A DNA stretch of 64,000 nucleotides from Prosapia bicincta (GCA_036971475.1 JBAIZL010000006.1:7347501-7411500); one strand, 5' to 3'; numbered from the stretch's first letter, positions 13,174-20,645 are shown. Numbers and translations: made by a program. The notes: generated from the sequence alone by a model not told the origin.

Positions 13174-13613
13174 CCCTACTTCTCTTACCTTCACCACCCT
13201 CTATAAAATACACTCTTGAACAGAAGCAAGAGTAGGTATCTAGTATTCAAGTCAGCTTGTATTGCAAGGTTTATTTTCCTATCAAAATAAAGTAATAAAA
13301 GATATCTTTCATGTCTTCAGGTTTTATAATTAGTTTTCTTCAGTAGCATCTTGAATCTAGATTTTCTTCTGCTTCACTATACAGGTCTACAAACCCTACT
13401 TCTCTTACCTTCACCACCCTCTATAAAATACACTCTTGAACATAAGCAAGAGTAGGTATCTAGTCTTCAAGTCAGCTTGTACTGCAATGTTTATTTTCCT
13501 ATCAAAATAAATTAATAAAATATATCTTTCATGTCTTCAGGTTTTATAATTAGTTTTCTTCAGTAGCATCTTGAATCTAGATTTCCTTCTGCCTCACTGT
13601 ACAGGTCTACAAA
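13174..13613. repeat. 220-bp tandem duplication
   Basis: The segment 13174-13393 is followed immediately by a near-identical copy at 13394-13613, with only a few substitutions. Both begin with CCCTACTTCTCTTACC and end with ACAGGTCTACAAA. The start lies in the last unit of the pyrimidine minisatellite, so the duplication arose at the edge of that array. Confidence 0.9.
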
Positions 13614-14134
13614 GTCTTCCAACTGTTCCATTCTACCAGGTCTTCAATTTATTCAGTTTTTCAGAACTATTCTGAAAAGGGTTGGACCCGTACCGCTGTA
13701 TAGTTCACTGGTTCGTCCAGTCCAGGTACTTGCATAAGAGATCTTCGCTCTACCTAATATATAATACAGGGGTTACGATGGTGAAAACATTTTATTTTTA
13801 TAAAATAGTTCTCTTATCTTAGAACATTAAATTAAAACCTCTCTAAATAGAATTGCTGTTTTACATAAAAGAGTCAGTCAGTGACGTTTTTTTAAAATGT
13901 TTTGGTCAGGTAAATGATGTCAGGAAGAAAGTTTATTGAAATAAGATCCCAAATTTTATTGAAACAAAAATATATCGCTACTACCACCGGTTTGGTTGTA
14001 GCGTTGGTGTATTTGAGCACAAACATTAGGTGTTATTGTGCGAGAGTGTGACTTGCTAACGCAAACTAATAACCATATTGTGTGCTGGGGAGGGGGGTTA
14101 GTCATGTTATTTGTTTAGTCTATTGAATCTGTAC
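13614..14134. other. Intergenic stretch flanking the Polinton
   Basis: No gene or element end is recognised. It ends at the left target duplication of the Polinton. Confidence 0.5.
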
Positions 14135-14140
14135 CAAGAT
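14135..14140. repeat. Left target-site duplication of Polinton (CAAGAT)
   Basis: CAAGAT immediately precedes the terminal AGTAGTAAGG and recurs exactly at 26175-26180 after the other end. Six-base duplications are the hallmark of Polinton/Maverick integration. Confidence 0.95.
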
Positions 14141-14277
14141 AGTAGTAAGGGGTTTGCTGGGCCTACCGGGCGTACGCAGCCGGTTCTGCCGGGTGTACGT
14201 AAATTACGTCATCACGTTGCCCCTTCCTTGGCGGGGAGCTCCAGCTCTCCCCCCTCTCAGTTCTCTGGTTCAGACAA
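14141..14277 (+). repeat. Left outer terminal inverted repeat of Polinton
   Basis: These 137 bases are the exact reverse complement of 26038-26174 by eye. The repeat starts AGTAGTAAGG and is GC-richer than the interior. Homology to the right end breaks off at 14278 and resumes near 14478, so the left end carries about 200 extra bases. Confidence 0.95.
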
Positions 14278-14477
14278 CAATTGCACCAGGAAATGTTGCG
14301 GTTTCTATTGGTCGCTCATGATCGCCCCCCTCATTATCCGCTTTCCGATTGGCCGCCCCCCTCGTTTCTCATATGTTTTCCTTCTTTGGCGGGTTGTGCG
14401 GGGAGCCCCTCGGCCCCCCAATTCTCTGTAGAGCGAGCTCCAGCTCTCCCCCTTTTCAGTTCTCCGATTCAGAAAAG
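14278..14477 (+). promoter_or_regulatory. Extra ~200-bp segment in left end with CCAAT-like boxes
   Basis: This segment is absent from the right end. Its 3' part (about 14430-14477) is a diverged copy of the adjacent repeat (CTCCAGCTCTCCCCC...CAGTTCTC), so it arose at least partly by local duplication. It contains two ATTGG boxes (14307-14311 and 14348-14352), each beside a C-rich run. This is a promoter-like composition upstream of the left accessory genes. The regulatory role is inferred; no TATA box or start site is demonstrated. Confidence 0.3.
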
Positions 14478-14560
14478 TCTATCGCGTTGTGCAACAGATA
14501 AATTGCGTCATCACCTTGGTCAGTAGTATTGTTTGTGCAACAAATAATATACATATAAAT

Positions 14561-14627
14561 GAGTCAAGAGAGAAATTTTGTTATTTTTTGTCAGTTCGTT
14601 GAACGACTGTAATTTGGTTATCACGAT
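14561..14627 (+). repeat. Inner inverted repeat, left copy
   Basis: These 67 bases (starting GAGTCAAGAGAGAAATTTTG) are the inverse of 25821-25887 with only about two mismatches, and so form a second block of the terminal repeat. The next bases on the left (14633 onward) are not next to the right copy. They are found in inverse orientation at 23371-23706 instead. Confidence 0.85.
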
Positions 14628-14632
14628 TTGTT

Positions 14633-14797
14633 TGTTTGTAAATAAATTGACTATAAGCTCAACTCCACCACTACAGATAATTTTATTCTCACAGTCTCTT
14701 AGCAAAAGAGAAAGATAAAAACGTTTTAATTTTTTAGCAGGTATAAGCAATTAAAATGATGTTTGTAATAATTGTGCTGGGTGTGATTGTAAATAAA
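14633..14797 (+). repeat. Inverted repeat shared with 23.4-23.7 kb
   Basis: The segment is the reverse complement of 23371-23535. Its first 132 bases also match 23575-23706 in inverse orientation. It contains no credible gene; the open frame across it simply reappears wherever the repeat does. Together with the 67-bp block it shows that the ancestral terminal repeat extended at least 650 bp inward. Confidence 0.85.
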
Positions 14798-14873
14798 ATA
14801 TTTATTGCCTTGTGTAATAGATAAATTGCATCAGGACCTTGGACTTTAGTATTGTTTGCGCAACGCCGCTAAT

Positions 14874-15167
14874 ATGTTATCCGCAGCAGAACGTGTGTTT
14901 GCATTATCGTCACATCCAAACCTTTGTGCATGCGGAAAAACCATGGCCCATTATTACATAAGCAAGGCCAACGCCTATGTAGAGAATTATGGTTTGGAAG
15001 ACTATGATATGGCTAGTAAGCACTACAAAAGCTGCGCATGGTCCTGTCAGTCGTTTACAGGAGACGGCCCAGACATTTGTGTTTGTGTGTTATTTGAGGA
15101 AGCTTTGAGAAAAGCTCTAGACGTTTTGGAAGGCAGCTTTGAAAGCGTGTTACAAGAATCATTCTGA
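14874..15167 (+). CDS. Small cysteine-rich Polinton protein, unknown function
   Basis: The first ATG is at 14874, giving 97 residues; the frame is open a little upstream but only through a TTG codon. I do not recognise the family. The protein has cysteines clustered near the N-terminus (NLCACGK) and in the middle (SCAWSCQ, then CVCVLFE), compatible with metal binding or disulfides. A predicted-helical C-terminal third follows. There is no signal peptide and no transmembrane segment. It is the first gene inside the left end and lies in the same direction as the BIR gene and the structural block. Being intact in an element whose other genes are intact supports a real gene, but no homology is claimed. 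Confidence 0.5.
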   Translation: MLSAAERVFALSSHPNLCACGKTMAHYYISKANAYVENYGLEDYDMASKHYKSCAWSCQSFTGDGPDICVCVLFEEALRKALDVLEGSFESVLQESF

Positions 15168-15294
15168 AAATCTTGAACATATATATGACAGACAAAGATA
15201 TTTTAGAATATTTGCCTTGTGATAAACATAAAATTCGAGTTATAAAAAAAAAAATATTGCACATTTTGTAATCCTATAATGTGTGAAAAATTCT

Positions 15295-15466
15295 AACACA
15301 TTGTATGTATTTTATTAAGTTTAAAAAAGAAATTTTTAATAAATATAACAAAATTGTGTAAATATTTATAATAGATTGTCTGGTAAACACATTGTGTGTA
15401 TTTTATTAAGTTTAAGTAAAGAAATTTTTAATAAATATATCAAATTTGTGTAAATATTTATAATAT
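15295..15466. repeat. Direct repeat upstream of the BIR gene
   Basis: Two ~80-bp direct copies, about 15295-15372 and 15386-15466, share TTTTATTAAGTTTAA, AAATTTTTAATAAATATA and TGTGTAAATATTTATAAT. They lie in the AT-rich gap between the cysteine-rich gene and the BIR gene. They could carry the 3' end signals of one gene and the promoter of the next. The AATAAA within each copy is compatible with polyadenylation of the upstream gene. Confidence 0.7.
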
Positions 15467-15493
15467 TGTGTACAGAATTTATTACACTTAAAA

Positions 15494-15925
15494 ATGACGT
15501 CTTCTTTTATTGATATTGATGAAAATGCGTGTATTGATGGTTTTGTAAAAAAACATTACTGCGGTTTGGAGGGTTTTATTGAAAATAGTAATAAAAACGA
15601 AAAAATATGTTGTAAAGATGTAAATGACTGTATGAGAAAACAAATGTACAAAATTTTAAATCTAAGTTGTATTGGCCAACATTATGTAGAGTGTAAGTTG
15701 TCCATTTTTGATATAGAGAAGAAAATGCGAGATACGTTCGCAAATTGGCCAAAACCATATCCAAATGTCGACGACATGGTACAATCTGGGTTTTATTATA
15801 ATTCAATTGGAGATCATGCTGTTTGTATTTGTTGTAATATACAAATTCATAGTTGGCAGGAAAAAGACGTTCCAGCTATTGAACATCGTATTTATTCACC
15901 AAAATGTAAATTAGTTAATAAGTAA
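15494..15925 (+). CDS. Single-BIR-domain inhibitor-of-apoptosis-like protein
   Basis: A 143-residue protein whose C-terminal half (about 77-140) is a complete BIR fold signature. It has R-DTFANWP, then GFYY, then the zinc ligands C111, C114, H131 and C138 in the exact family spacing CX2C-X16-HX6C, with the conserved W121 and D-P between them. The N-terminal 75 residues are cysteine-rich and unrecognised. There is no RING finger, so this is not a full insect or baculovirus IAP with ubiquitin-ligase activity. BIR proteins bind caspases or their activators and block cell death, which makes an anti-apoptotic role in the host cell plausible, but binding-groove function is not shown by sequence alone. 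An AATAAA at 15956-15961 follows the stop. The gene lies between the left end and integrase, an accessory position. Confidence 0.88.
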   Translation: MTSSFIDIDENACIDGFVKKHYCGLEGFIENSNKNEKICCKDVNDCMRKQMYKILNLSCIGQHYVECKLSIFDIEKKMRDTFANWPKPYPNVDDMVQSGFYYNSIGDHAVCICCNIQIHSWQEKDVPAIEHRIYSPKCKLVNK

Positions 15926-15990
15926 ACAGGAAAAGATGTAAATTAGTTTGTATAAAATAAATGTTTCAATTTATGTGTTAAATAATTTAT

Positions 15991-16365
15991 TTATTCACCT
16001 TTACATTGTCTATAATAATTTCTGTTGCTGATTTTGGACGTAAACACACATGTCACAGCAACTCCTATTGTCTTAACATTGAAAACAGGTAATTGTCCAT
16101 CTGATTTTGGACGTTGACCCCACCTTAATAATTTTCTGTATTGTGGATAGTTCATTAGCATGAAATCATCACTCAATAAACTCTCTTTGGAATACACTCT
16201 TAAAAATTCGTATACTTCATTATCGGGTATATTTATAGTCATAATATATTTTAATAATGAATAATTGTATCCATCAGTATTGCGTTTGATTAACACCTCC
16301 TTATAAGATTCGTGCAGACACTTAATAATCGTAGTGGGTAATTCAAGGCTATCCAAATAATACAC
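15991..16365 (-). CDS. Unknown minus-strand protein, 5' end unresolved
   Basis: The frame encodes about 124 residues from a non-ATG position. The first in-frame methionine is roughly 40 residues in, so either the true start lies in another exon, a non-ATG start is used, or the gene is truncated. The sequence has the composition of a real globular protein (acidic helices, then an aromatic/basic C-terminus with LLRWGQRP) and is not low complexity. Its stop codon overlaps an AATAAA signal (TTTATT at 15986-15991 on the plus strand). It converges tail-to-tail with the BIR gene, whose own poly-A signal is 30 bases away. I do not recognise the family. A remnant of a longer gene deleted between here and integrase is possible. 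Confidence 0.45.
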   Translation of the reverse strand: MYYLDSLELPTTIIKCLHESYKEVLIKRNTDGYNYSLLKYIMTINIPDNEVYEFLRVYSKESLLSDDFMLMNYPQYRKLLRWGQRPKSDGQLPVFNVKTIGVAVTCVFTSKISNRNYYRQCKGE

Positions 16366-16409
16366 AATTGAAATAACGATTTATTCATTTTAGGCTAGTC
16401 AGAACAACA

Positions 16410-17354
16410 ATGACAACGCCAGCTGTAACAGTGAGGAGGGGCATTGCGAGAGAGATTCATAAACAGGCTCGTAGGAATTTTCCCACTCGTCATGTTGAGG
16501 TGAAAGGATTGTATGATCTTTACCAAGCCGACCTTGTGGAAATGCTGTCATTCGCTAGAGCGAATAAAGGTTATAAATATATTTTGGTTTTAATAAATTG
16601 TTTTAGTAAATATGCGTTGGCGGTGCCGATGAAATCTAAAAATGCTGTTGAAATGGAAAAGTCATTACAACCGATTTTAGATACATATTCTATGCGTCAT
16701 TTACAAACCGATAAGGGAACCGAATTTTTTAATTCGAAAATTAAATCCTTACTAAGTAAATACAATATAAATCATTATTCTACGCATTCCGATAAGAAAG
16801 CGTCTATAGTTGAAAGATTAAATAGAACATTGAAAGCGAAAATGTGGAGAGCGTTTAGCGAGCAAGGAAATTATAAATGGCTAAACATTTTGGGCGATAT
16901 AGTTGAAAATTATAATAATACCGTGCACAGAACAATTGGAATGCGACCCGCCGATGTCAATGAAAATAACGAGCATTTAGTACTCAGGCGTATAGTTGAA
17001 AATAGACAAAAGAAACAGCAATCTATACGCAACCGATTTAATGTGGGCGATGCAGTTAGAATCAGCAGGTTGAAAAAGACTTTCAATAAAGGTTATTGGC
17101 CGTCTTGGAGCCACGAAATATATAAAATTTGGAAAGTTGAACCAACTATTCCAGTGACCTATAAACTAAAGGACGAATCTGGAAATGAGATAAAGGGCGG
17201 TTTCTATCAAGAGGAATTGAGTAAAACAAAATTTAGTGACGTATTTCTCATTGAAAAAGTGGTGCGTCGTAAAGGTAATAAATTACTCGTTCGCTGGCTA
17301 GGTTATGACAAGACAAAAGACACTTGGATAAACGAAAAGGATCTATTAATGTGA
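16410..17354 (+). CDS. Polinton integrase (rve core plus chromodomain)
   Basis: A 314-residue integrase of the retroviral superfamily that inserts the element into host DNA. The catalytic triad is visible as D41 (YQADLVEM), D101 (LQTDKGTEF) and E135 (IVERLNRT). A region typical of Polinton integrases with a VGDAVRISR block follows. The C-terminus (about 275-312) is a chromodomain-like segment (VRWLGYDKTKDTWI) that may guide integration to modified chromatin. The ATG at 16410 gives the short N-terminus usual for insect Polinton integrases. The stop codon overlaps the ATPase start (ATG of the next gene inside the TGATG junction). Integrase next to one terminus and reading inward is the canonical arrangement. 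All three catalytic residues are intact. Confidence 0.95.
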   Translation: MTTPAVTVRRGIAREIHKQARRNFPTRHVEVKGLYDLYQADLVEMLSFARANKGYKYILVLINCFSKYALAVPMKSKNAVEMEKSLQPILDTYSMRHLQTDKGTEFFNSKIKSLLSKYNINHYSTHSDKKASIVERLNRTLKAKMWRAFSEQGNYKWLNILGDIVENYNNTVHRTIGMRPADVNENNEHLVLRRIVENRQKKQQSIRNRFNVGDAVRISRLKKTFNKGYWPSWSHEIYKIWKVEPTIPVTYKLKDESGNEIKGGFYQEELSKTKFSDVFLIEKVVRRKGNKLLVRWLGYDKTKDTWINEKDLLM

Positions 17355-18055
17355 TGAAGGTGGTGAAACAAAGTCAAACGTTACGTGTCATGAATTTCGA
17401 CACATATTTCGAAAATGATTGCGCTAATAAGTGTGATGGGCGTAATGGTCCGCTTTTACCGAATTCCATCAGATGTCTTATTGTGGGACCGTCAAATTGT
17501 GGTAAAACTAATCTCATGTTCAATTTAATATTCCATCCAAGAGCATTATTTTTTGAGAATATCTATATTTTTTCCAAATCGATTAATCAAACAAAATATC
17601 AGTTTCTAAGTCGCATATTTTCGAAAATACCAAATGTCGGTTATTTTATTTTCACCGAAAACGACGATGTGCCCCATCCCAATGAAATCAGCCCAAACTC
17701 AATTATGATATTTGATGACGTAATGTGCGAACGCCAAAATAATATTCGAAATTTCTTCGCAATGGGTCGCCATAACGATGTAGATACATTCTACTTGTGC
17801 CAAACATATAGCAGAATACCAAAGCAACTGATACGAGATAACGCTAATTTAGTGATATTATTTCGACAAGACGAAAGAAATATACGTCATGCATACAATG
17901 ATCACGCCAACGCAGACATGAAATTTGAGGCTTTCAAAGAAATGTGTTCATTGGCCTGGTCTAAAAACGAAAATTCATTTCTACTGTTAGACAAAGGGCG
18001 AAAATTAAATAACGGACGATATCGAATAATGTTTGACGAATTCATTCAGTTGTAA
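17354..18055 (+). CDS. FtsK/HerA-type genome-packaging ATPase
   Basis: A 233-residue P-loop ATPase from the ATG at 17354, which overlaps the integrase stop; the frame upstream is open only via a TTG. The Walker A motif GPSNCGKT is at residues 45-52, and Walker B (IMIFDD) ends at 121-122. The layout and size match the A32-like packaging ATPases of Polintons, adintoviruses and virophages, which drive DNA into the preformed capsid. It sits directly after integrase and three bases before the next gene, suggesting shared transcription. Both nucleotide-binding motifs are intact, so activity is plausible. Polintons use this ATPase family together with the capsid and protease genes, all of which are present here. 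Confidence 0.95.
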   Translation: MKVVKQSQTLRVMNFDTYFENDCANKCDGRNGPLLPNSIRCLIVGPSNCGKTNLMFNLIFHPRALFFENIYIFSKSINQTKYQFLSRIFSKIPNVGYFIFTENDDVPHPNEISPNSIMIFDDVMCERQNNIRNFFAMGRHNDVDTFYLCQTYSRIPKQLIRDNANLVILFRQDERNIRHAYNDHANADMKFEAFKEMCSLAWSKNENSFLLLDKGRKLNNGRYRIMFDEFIQL

Positions 18056-18057
18056 AG

Positions 18058-19242
18058 ATGTCTCTGACCGAACCACTTGACGTGCGCGAAAAAATTATTT
18101 TAGAAATAAAAGAATTGAGAAAAAGAATTAAAGAAAAACATAGCGCCCTAAAACGAGGCATTACGGACATGGAAGGGCATATTGAGAAAAATATTATGGA
18201 GCCGCTGATTAAACCCATAAAAGAGTATGCCGAAAAATTTAGCTATAAGCCGACGCATGAGTTGAATGAGAAAACACTTTTGGCCACTATACAGCGAAAA
18301 CAAAAAGATCTGAAAGCGAAAAGAAAAAAATACGATACCGAAGAAGAACATTACTACGGAAATGCGTCGAAAAGACGGCCGTCCAGACCGGAATCGCCGA
18401 TGAGTGATACCGAAATTGTGGCGGACAGTGAGATTCCTGTGAAGCGAAAACCTTTAGAACCCGAACAGCCAATGGAGGACATAAAAAACGAAATCTCTAC
18501 AGACAGCGACATAGAAACAGAAATGGAGGATTATGAAGAAGACATGCCAACGAGTATTGCTTTAAAACCTGAAAATGTATACCAATCGAGCCCGTCTATT
18601 AGTGGTTTATTGAATACGCCTAAAGGTGTGCGTGATGCTGTAGAATTTATACGAAAAACATTTACAGGTAAATTATCAATCGAATATTTTTTAAATTTCA
18701 TAAAAAGGCCCAGACAAGCGGATAATGTTTTCGGTGTGCGTATAGAAAACGATAAATGGATGATTGGCGATAAGGAATTGGAAATTAACGGAGACGACCT
18801 AATAATCGACGATATAAGATATGCAGGCACACGAGGCATATACGAATTGTTATTTAAGCGAATTCCCGACGATCATATTTACACAGAGGAAGATCTTGCA
18901 AAATATCGACATATTTTACTTATCACAAATGCACACAGGGTCAACAATTCTGCTATAGGAAAATTAAAATCAAATAGAAGTCATAAGTATACGAAAATAA
19001 TTTCAAAACTGTTTCCGGCGCGTAAACCTAAATCTAATATAGATTGGGAAGCCGGTGGAAGCGGTTTGATATTGAAAGAATATGAACAGCAAAAACCGGC
19101 ATATATTTACTGGAACGATCCCAACGAATTATGCGAGCGATTAAGATTATTAATGGCATCACAGTTGGCAGGCAATCAAGGCCATAATAACGAGATAATA
19201 TCTATAATTGAGGAGTTAAAAGAATCCGGAATTATTGCATAA
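18058..19242 (+). CDS. 394-aa conserved-type Polinton protein, function unknown
   Basis: The start is at 18058, two bases after the ATPase stop. The N-terminal ~110 residues are highly charged and heptad-like (coiled coil). A strongly acidic, Ser/Pro/Glu-rich linker follows (about 115-180). The C-terminal domain (about 195-350) is compact and mixed alpha/beta, with FGVRIENDKWMIG and GTRGIYELLF blocks. I recall this C-terminal domain type as a domain of unknown function recurrent in insect transposon-derived proteins, possibly the one catalogued as DUF8207, but cannot verify that here. The position inside the morphogenesis block, between ATPase and the fibre-like gene, suggests a virion or assembly role. 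No catalytic motif is visible. It could also be a nucleoprotein, given its charge. Confidence 0.8.
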   Translation: MSLTEPLDVREKIILEIKELRKRIKEKHSALKRGITDMEGHIEKNIMEPLIKPIKEYAEKFSYKPTHELNEKTLLATIQRKQKDLKAKRKKYDTEEEHYYGNASKRRPSRPESPMSDTEIVADSEIPVKRKPLEPEQPMEDIKNEISTDSDIETEMEDYEEDMPTSIALKPENVYQSSPSISGLLNTPKGVRDAVEFIRKTFTGKLSIEYFLNFIKRPRQADNVFGVRIENDKWMIGDKELEINGDDLIIDDIRYAGTRGIYELLFKRIPDDHIYTEEDLAKYRHILLITNAHRVNNSAIGKLKSNRSHKYTKIISKLFPARKPKSNIDWEAGGSGLILKEYEQQKPAYIYWNDPNELCERLRLLMASQLAGNQGHNNEIISIIEELKESGIIA

Positions 19243-19291
19243 TTTTGCACAATCATTTCGCTATTATCTGTTCACCAGTAAACATCATCTT

Positions 19292-19726
19292 ATGAGTGTT
19301 GATAAATTTGGGCGTCATTTGCATAACGCGTCTTTTCGACGAAACAGAATTCCTGGGCCTCCTGGCGTCGGTTTTAAAATGACCAAAAGCGGTGATTTTG
19401 ATATGCAAAATAAAAGACTTTCGAATTTACACGAACCGAAAGAAGACAAAGACGCTATCAATTTAAAAATATTTAATGAAAAATGTGCAGATTTGGAAAA
19501 CAATATTAATACACGTACAAATCAGATTCGCAGTGAATTGAATAAATTACGAAAGCAATTAAAAGAAAAAATTTTGAATAAAGAATCGGAACCGAGGGCG
19601 GCGAGTGAAACTGATACTGTCGGATTTTCAGATGCTCATTTGATACCAGAACCGAAAGAAACAATATTCATATCGCCTCCGTCGCCATTAAGAGGCGGAA
19701 GACGAAGAAGAGGACATAATGTCTAA
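19292..19726 (+). CDS. Fibre-like coiled-coil protein
   Basis: The first ATG giving a sensible N-terminus (MSVDKFGRHL) is at 19292, for 144 residues; the frame also opens upstream inside the previous gene but through TTG. Residues 34-60 read GDFDMQNKRLSNL then a KEDKDAIN block. This closely resembles the repeated motif found just before coiled coils in trimeric phage tail-fibre and spike proteins. A heptad-like coiled coil follows at about 58-97. A Pro/Ser-rich linker and an Arg-rich tail (RGGRRRRGH) complete it. This suggests a short trimeric attachment or minor structural protein, though no receptor-binding head is present. The similarity is by pattern, not a database match. The end overlaps the next gene by 8 bases. 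Confidence 0.7.
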   Translation: MSVDKFGRHLHNASFRRNRIPGPPGVGFKMTKSGDFDMQNKRLSNLHEPKEDKDAINLKIFNEKCADLENNINTRTNQIRSELNKLRKQLKEKILNKESEPRAASETDTVGFSDAHLIPEPKETIFISPPSPLRGGRRRRGHNV

Positions 19727-20156
19727 AAAACAGCTTAGTGCGTACAGCGGCAGCGGATTAATAAGTTCATTGACAAGTTTACCGGGAAAGGTTATAAATC
19801 GGGCTATAGATTTATTGCCAGTTGAATTACATATTCCGGGCTATCAGTATTGCGGACCAGGAACAAGATTACAAGAAAGATTAAGGAGGGGTGACGCCGG
19901 TATAAATAAATTAGATCGAGCGTGCAGAGACCACGACGTTGTCTATTCACAATATTCAGATTCGAGTCATCGAGCCGTCGCCGATCAGCAATTAGCCAAT
20001 AGAGCTTGGGAACGCGTAACGTCAGGTGACGCAAGTTTGGGCGAAAGGGCAGCCGCTTATGCAGTTACCAACATAATGAATGCGAAAAGTAAATTCGGAG
20101 GTGGCAGGACCAGAAGGAATGCTGCTAAAAAAAAAATCAACGTCATCGAAAAATAA
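19719..20156 (+). CDS. Phospholipase A2-domain minor virion protein
   Basis: A 145-residue protein with the parvovirus-VP1-like phospholipase A2 signature: calcium-loop YCGPG at residues 44-48 and the catalytic helix LDRACRDHDVVY with H72 and D73. In parvoviruses this domain breaches the endosomal membrane during entry. The same domain is known in some Polinton/adintovirus minor proteins. An N-terminal hydrophobic amphipathic segment (LISSLTSLPGKVINRAIDLL) precedes it and may interact with membrane. The C-terminus is Gly/Arg/Lys-rich and could contact DNA. The gene overlaps the fibre-like gene upstream by 8 bases and the pX-like gene downstream by 38 bases. Catalytic residues are intact. Activity is inferred from motifs only. 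Confidence 0.88.
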   Translation: MSKKQLSAYSGSGLISSLTSLPGKVINRAIDLLPVELHIPGYQYCGPGTRLQERLRRGDAGINKLDRACRDHDVVYSQYSDSSHRAVADQQLANRAWERVTSGDASLGERAAAYAVTNIMNAKSKFGGGRTRRNAAKKKINVIEK

Positions 20157-20277
20157 AATTAAAACTAAAGTGCTAAAACGAATGAAAAAAATATGCTGCG
20201 CAAACAGAAAAAAAGCCGGCAAAGGCTATTACCTGAAACCGTATAGAGGTGGTGGAAAATCTAAAAAAAAAAAATAA
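20119..20277 (+). CDS. Small basic pX-like core protein
   Basis: The ATG at 20119 gives 52 residues; an upstream in-frame ATG at 20080 would add 13 residues that overlap the PLA2 gene further and look non-native. The product is extremely lysine-rich, with two adjacent cysteines (ICCANRKK) and a GKGYYLKPYRGGG stretch near the end. Similar small basic proteins in Polintons/adintoviruses are compared with adenovirus core protein X, which condenses DNA in the virion. The match is by size, charge, position and motif, and so remains tentative. The frame ends in a run of eleven A residues just before the stop, immediately upstream of the protease. Confidence 0.65.
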   Translation: MLLKKKSTSSKNKIKTKVLKRMKKICCANRKKAGKGYYLKPYRGGGKSKKKK

Positions 20278-20360
20278 AATTACCAAAAAGAGCGTTAACA
20301 AATATCGATTTATTTAAATATGTAAACAAATTAAAAATTCCGAATTTCAGAGGCATCTTT

Positions 20361-20645
20361 ATGAGCGATAATATGCCCAAAAAAATGTTGACGACTGAAA
20401 ATGGTATTATAAATTTGGACAACACACAAGGACCGGGAACGCATTGGGTGGCCTATCGAAAATTTAAAAATAAAATCTACTATTTCGACAGTTTTGGCAA
20501 TCTGCCTCCATCTCCGGAAATAATTCGATATTTCAAAACAGCGTCGGACAATGCAAACATTTTCTACAATTATACCAATAAACAAAAACTGACTAGTTAC
20601 AACTGCGGTCATTTGTGTTTACAGTTTTTAACGAACAACATATAA
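20361..20645 (+). CDS. Adenovirus-type cysteine protease (maturation protease)
   Basis: The product has the adenain-type catalytic set: H28 (GTHWVAY), D43 (YYFDSFGN), Q75 and C82 (NCGHLC). The seven-residue Q-to-C spacing equals that of adenovirus protease. It would cleave virion precursors during maturation. The ATG at 20361 gives 94 residues, but homologous sequence clearly starts earlier. The frame is open from 20265, and the segment 20289-20360 encodes a typical N-terminal helix block (LTNIDLF, then NFRGIF) without any ATG. The enzyme therefore either starts at a non-ATG codon, is fused to the preceding pX-like frame by slippage on the A-run at 20264-20274, is spliced, or is N-terminally broken. 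It lies 9 bases before penton. Confidence 0.9.
   Translation: MSDNMPKKMLTTENGIINLDNTQGPGTHWVAYRKFKNKIYYFDSFGNLPPSPEIIRYFKTASDNANIFYNYTNKQKLTSYNCGHLCLQFLTNNI

Noticed and set aside
12687..13219. Three overlapping Pro/Ser/His/Leu-rich ORFs
   Set aside because: All plus-strand frames are open because the minisatellite unit lacks stop codons; there is no start context or conserved domain.
14281..14526. ORFs in the left Polinton terminus (also 14111-14431)
   Set aside because: They span the insertion junction and GC-rich terminal repeat, start outside or at the edge of the element, and resemble no family.
14520..14750. Minus ORF of 76 codons and its plus copy at 23589-23771
   Set aside because: The shared peptide follows from the inverted repeat itself. 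It is truncated differently in each place and has no poly-A signal or motif.
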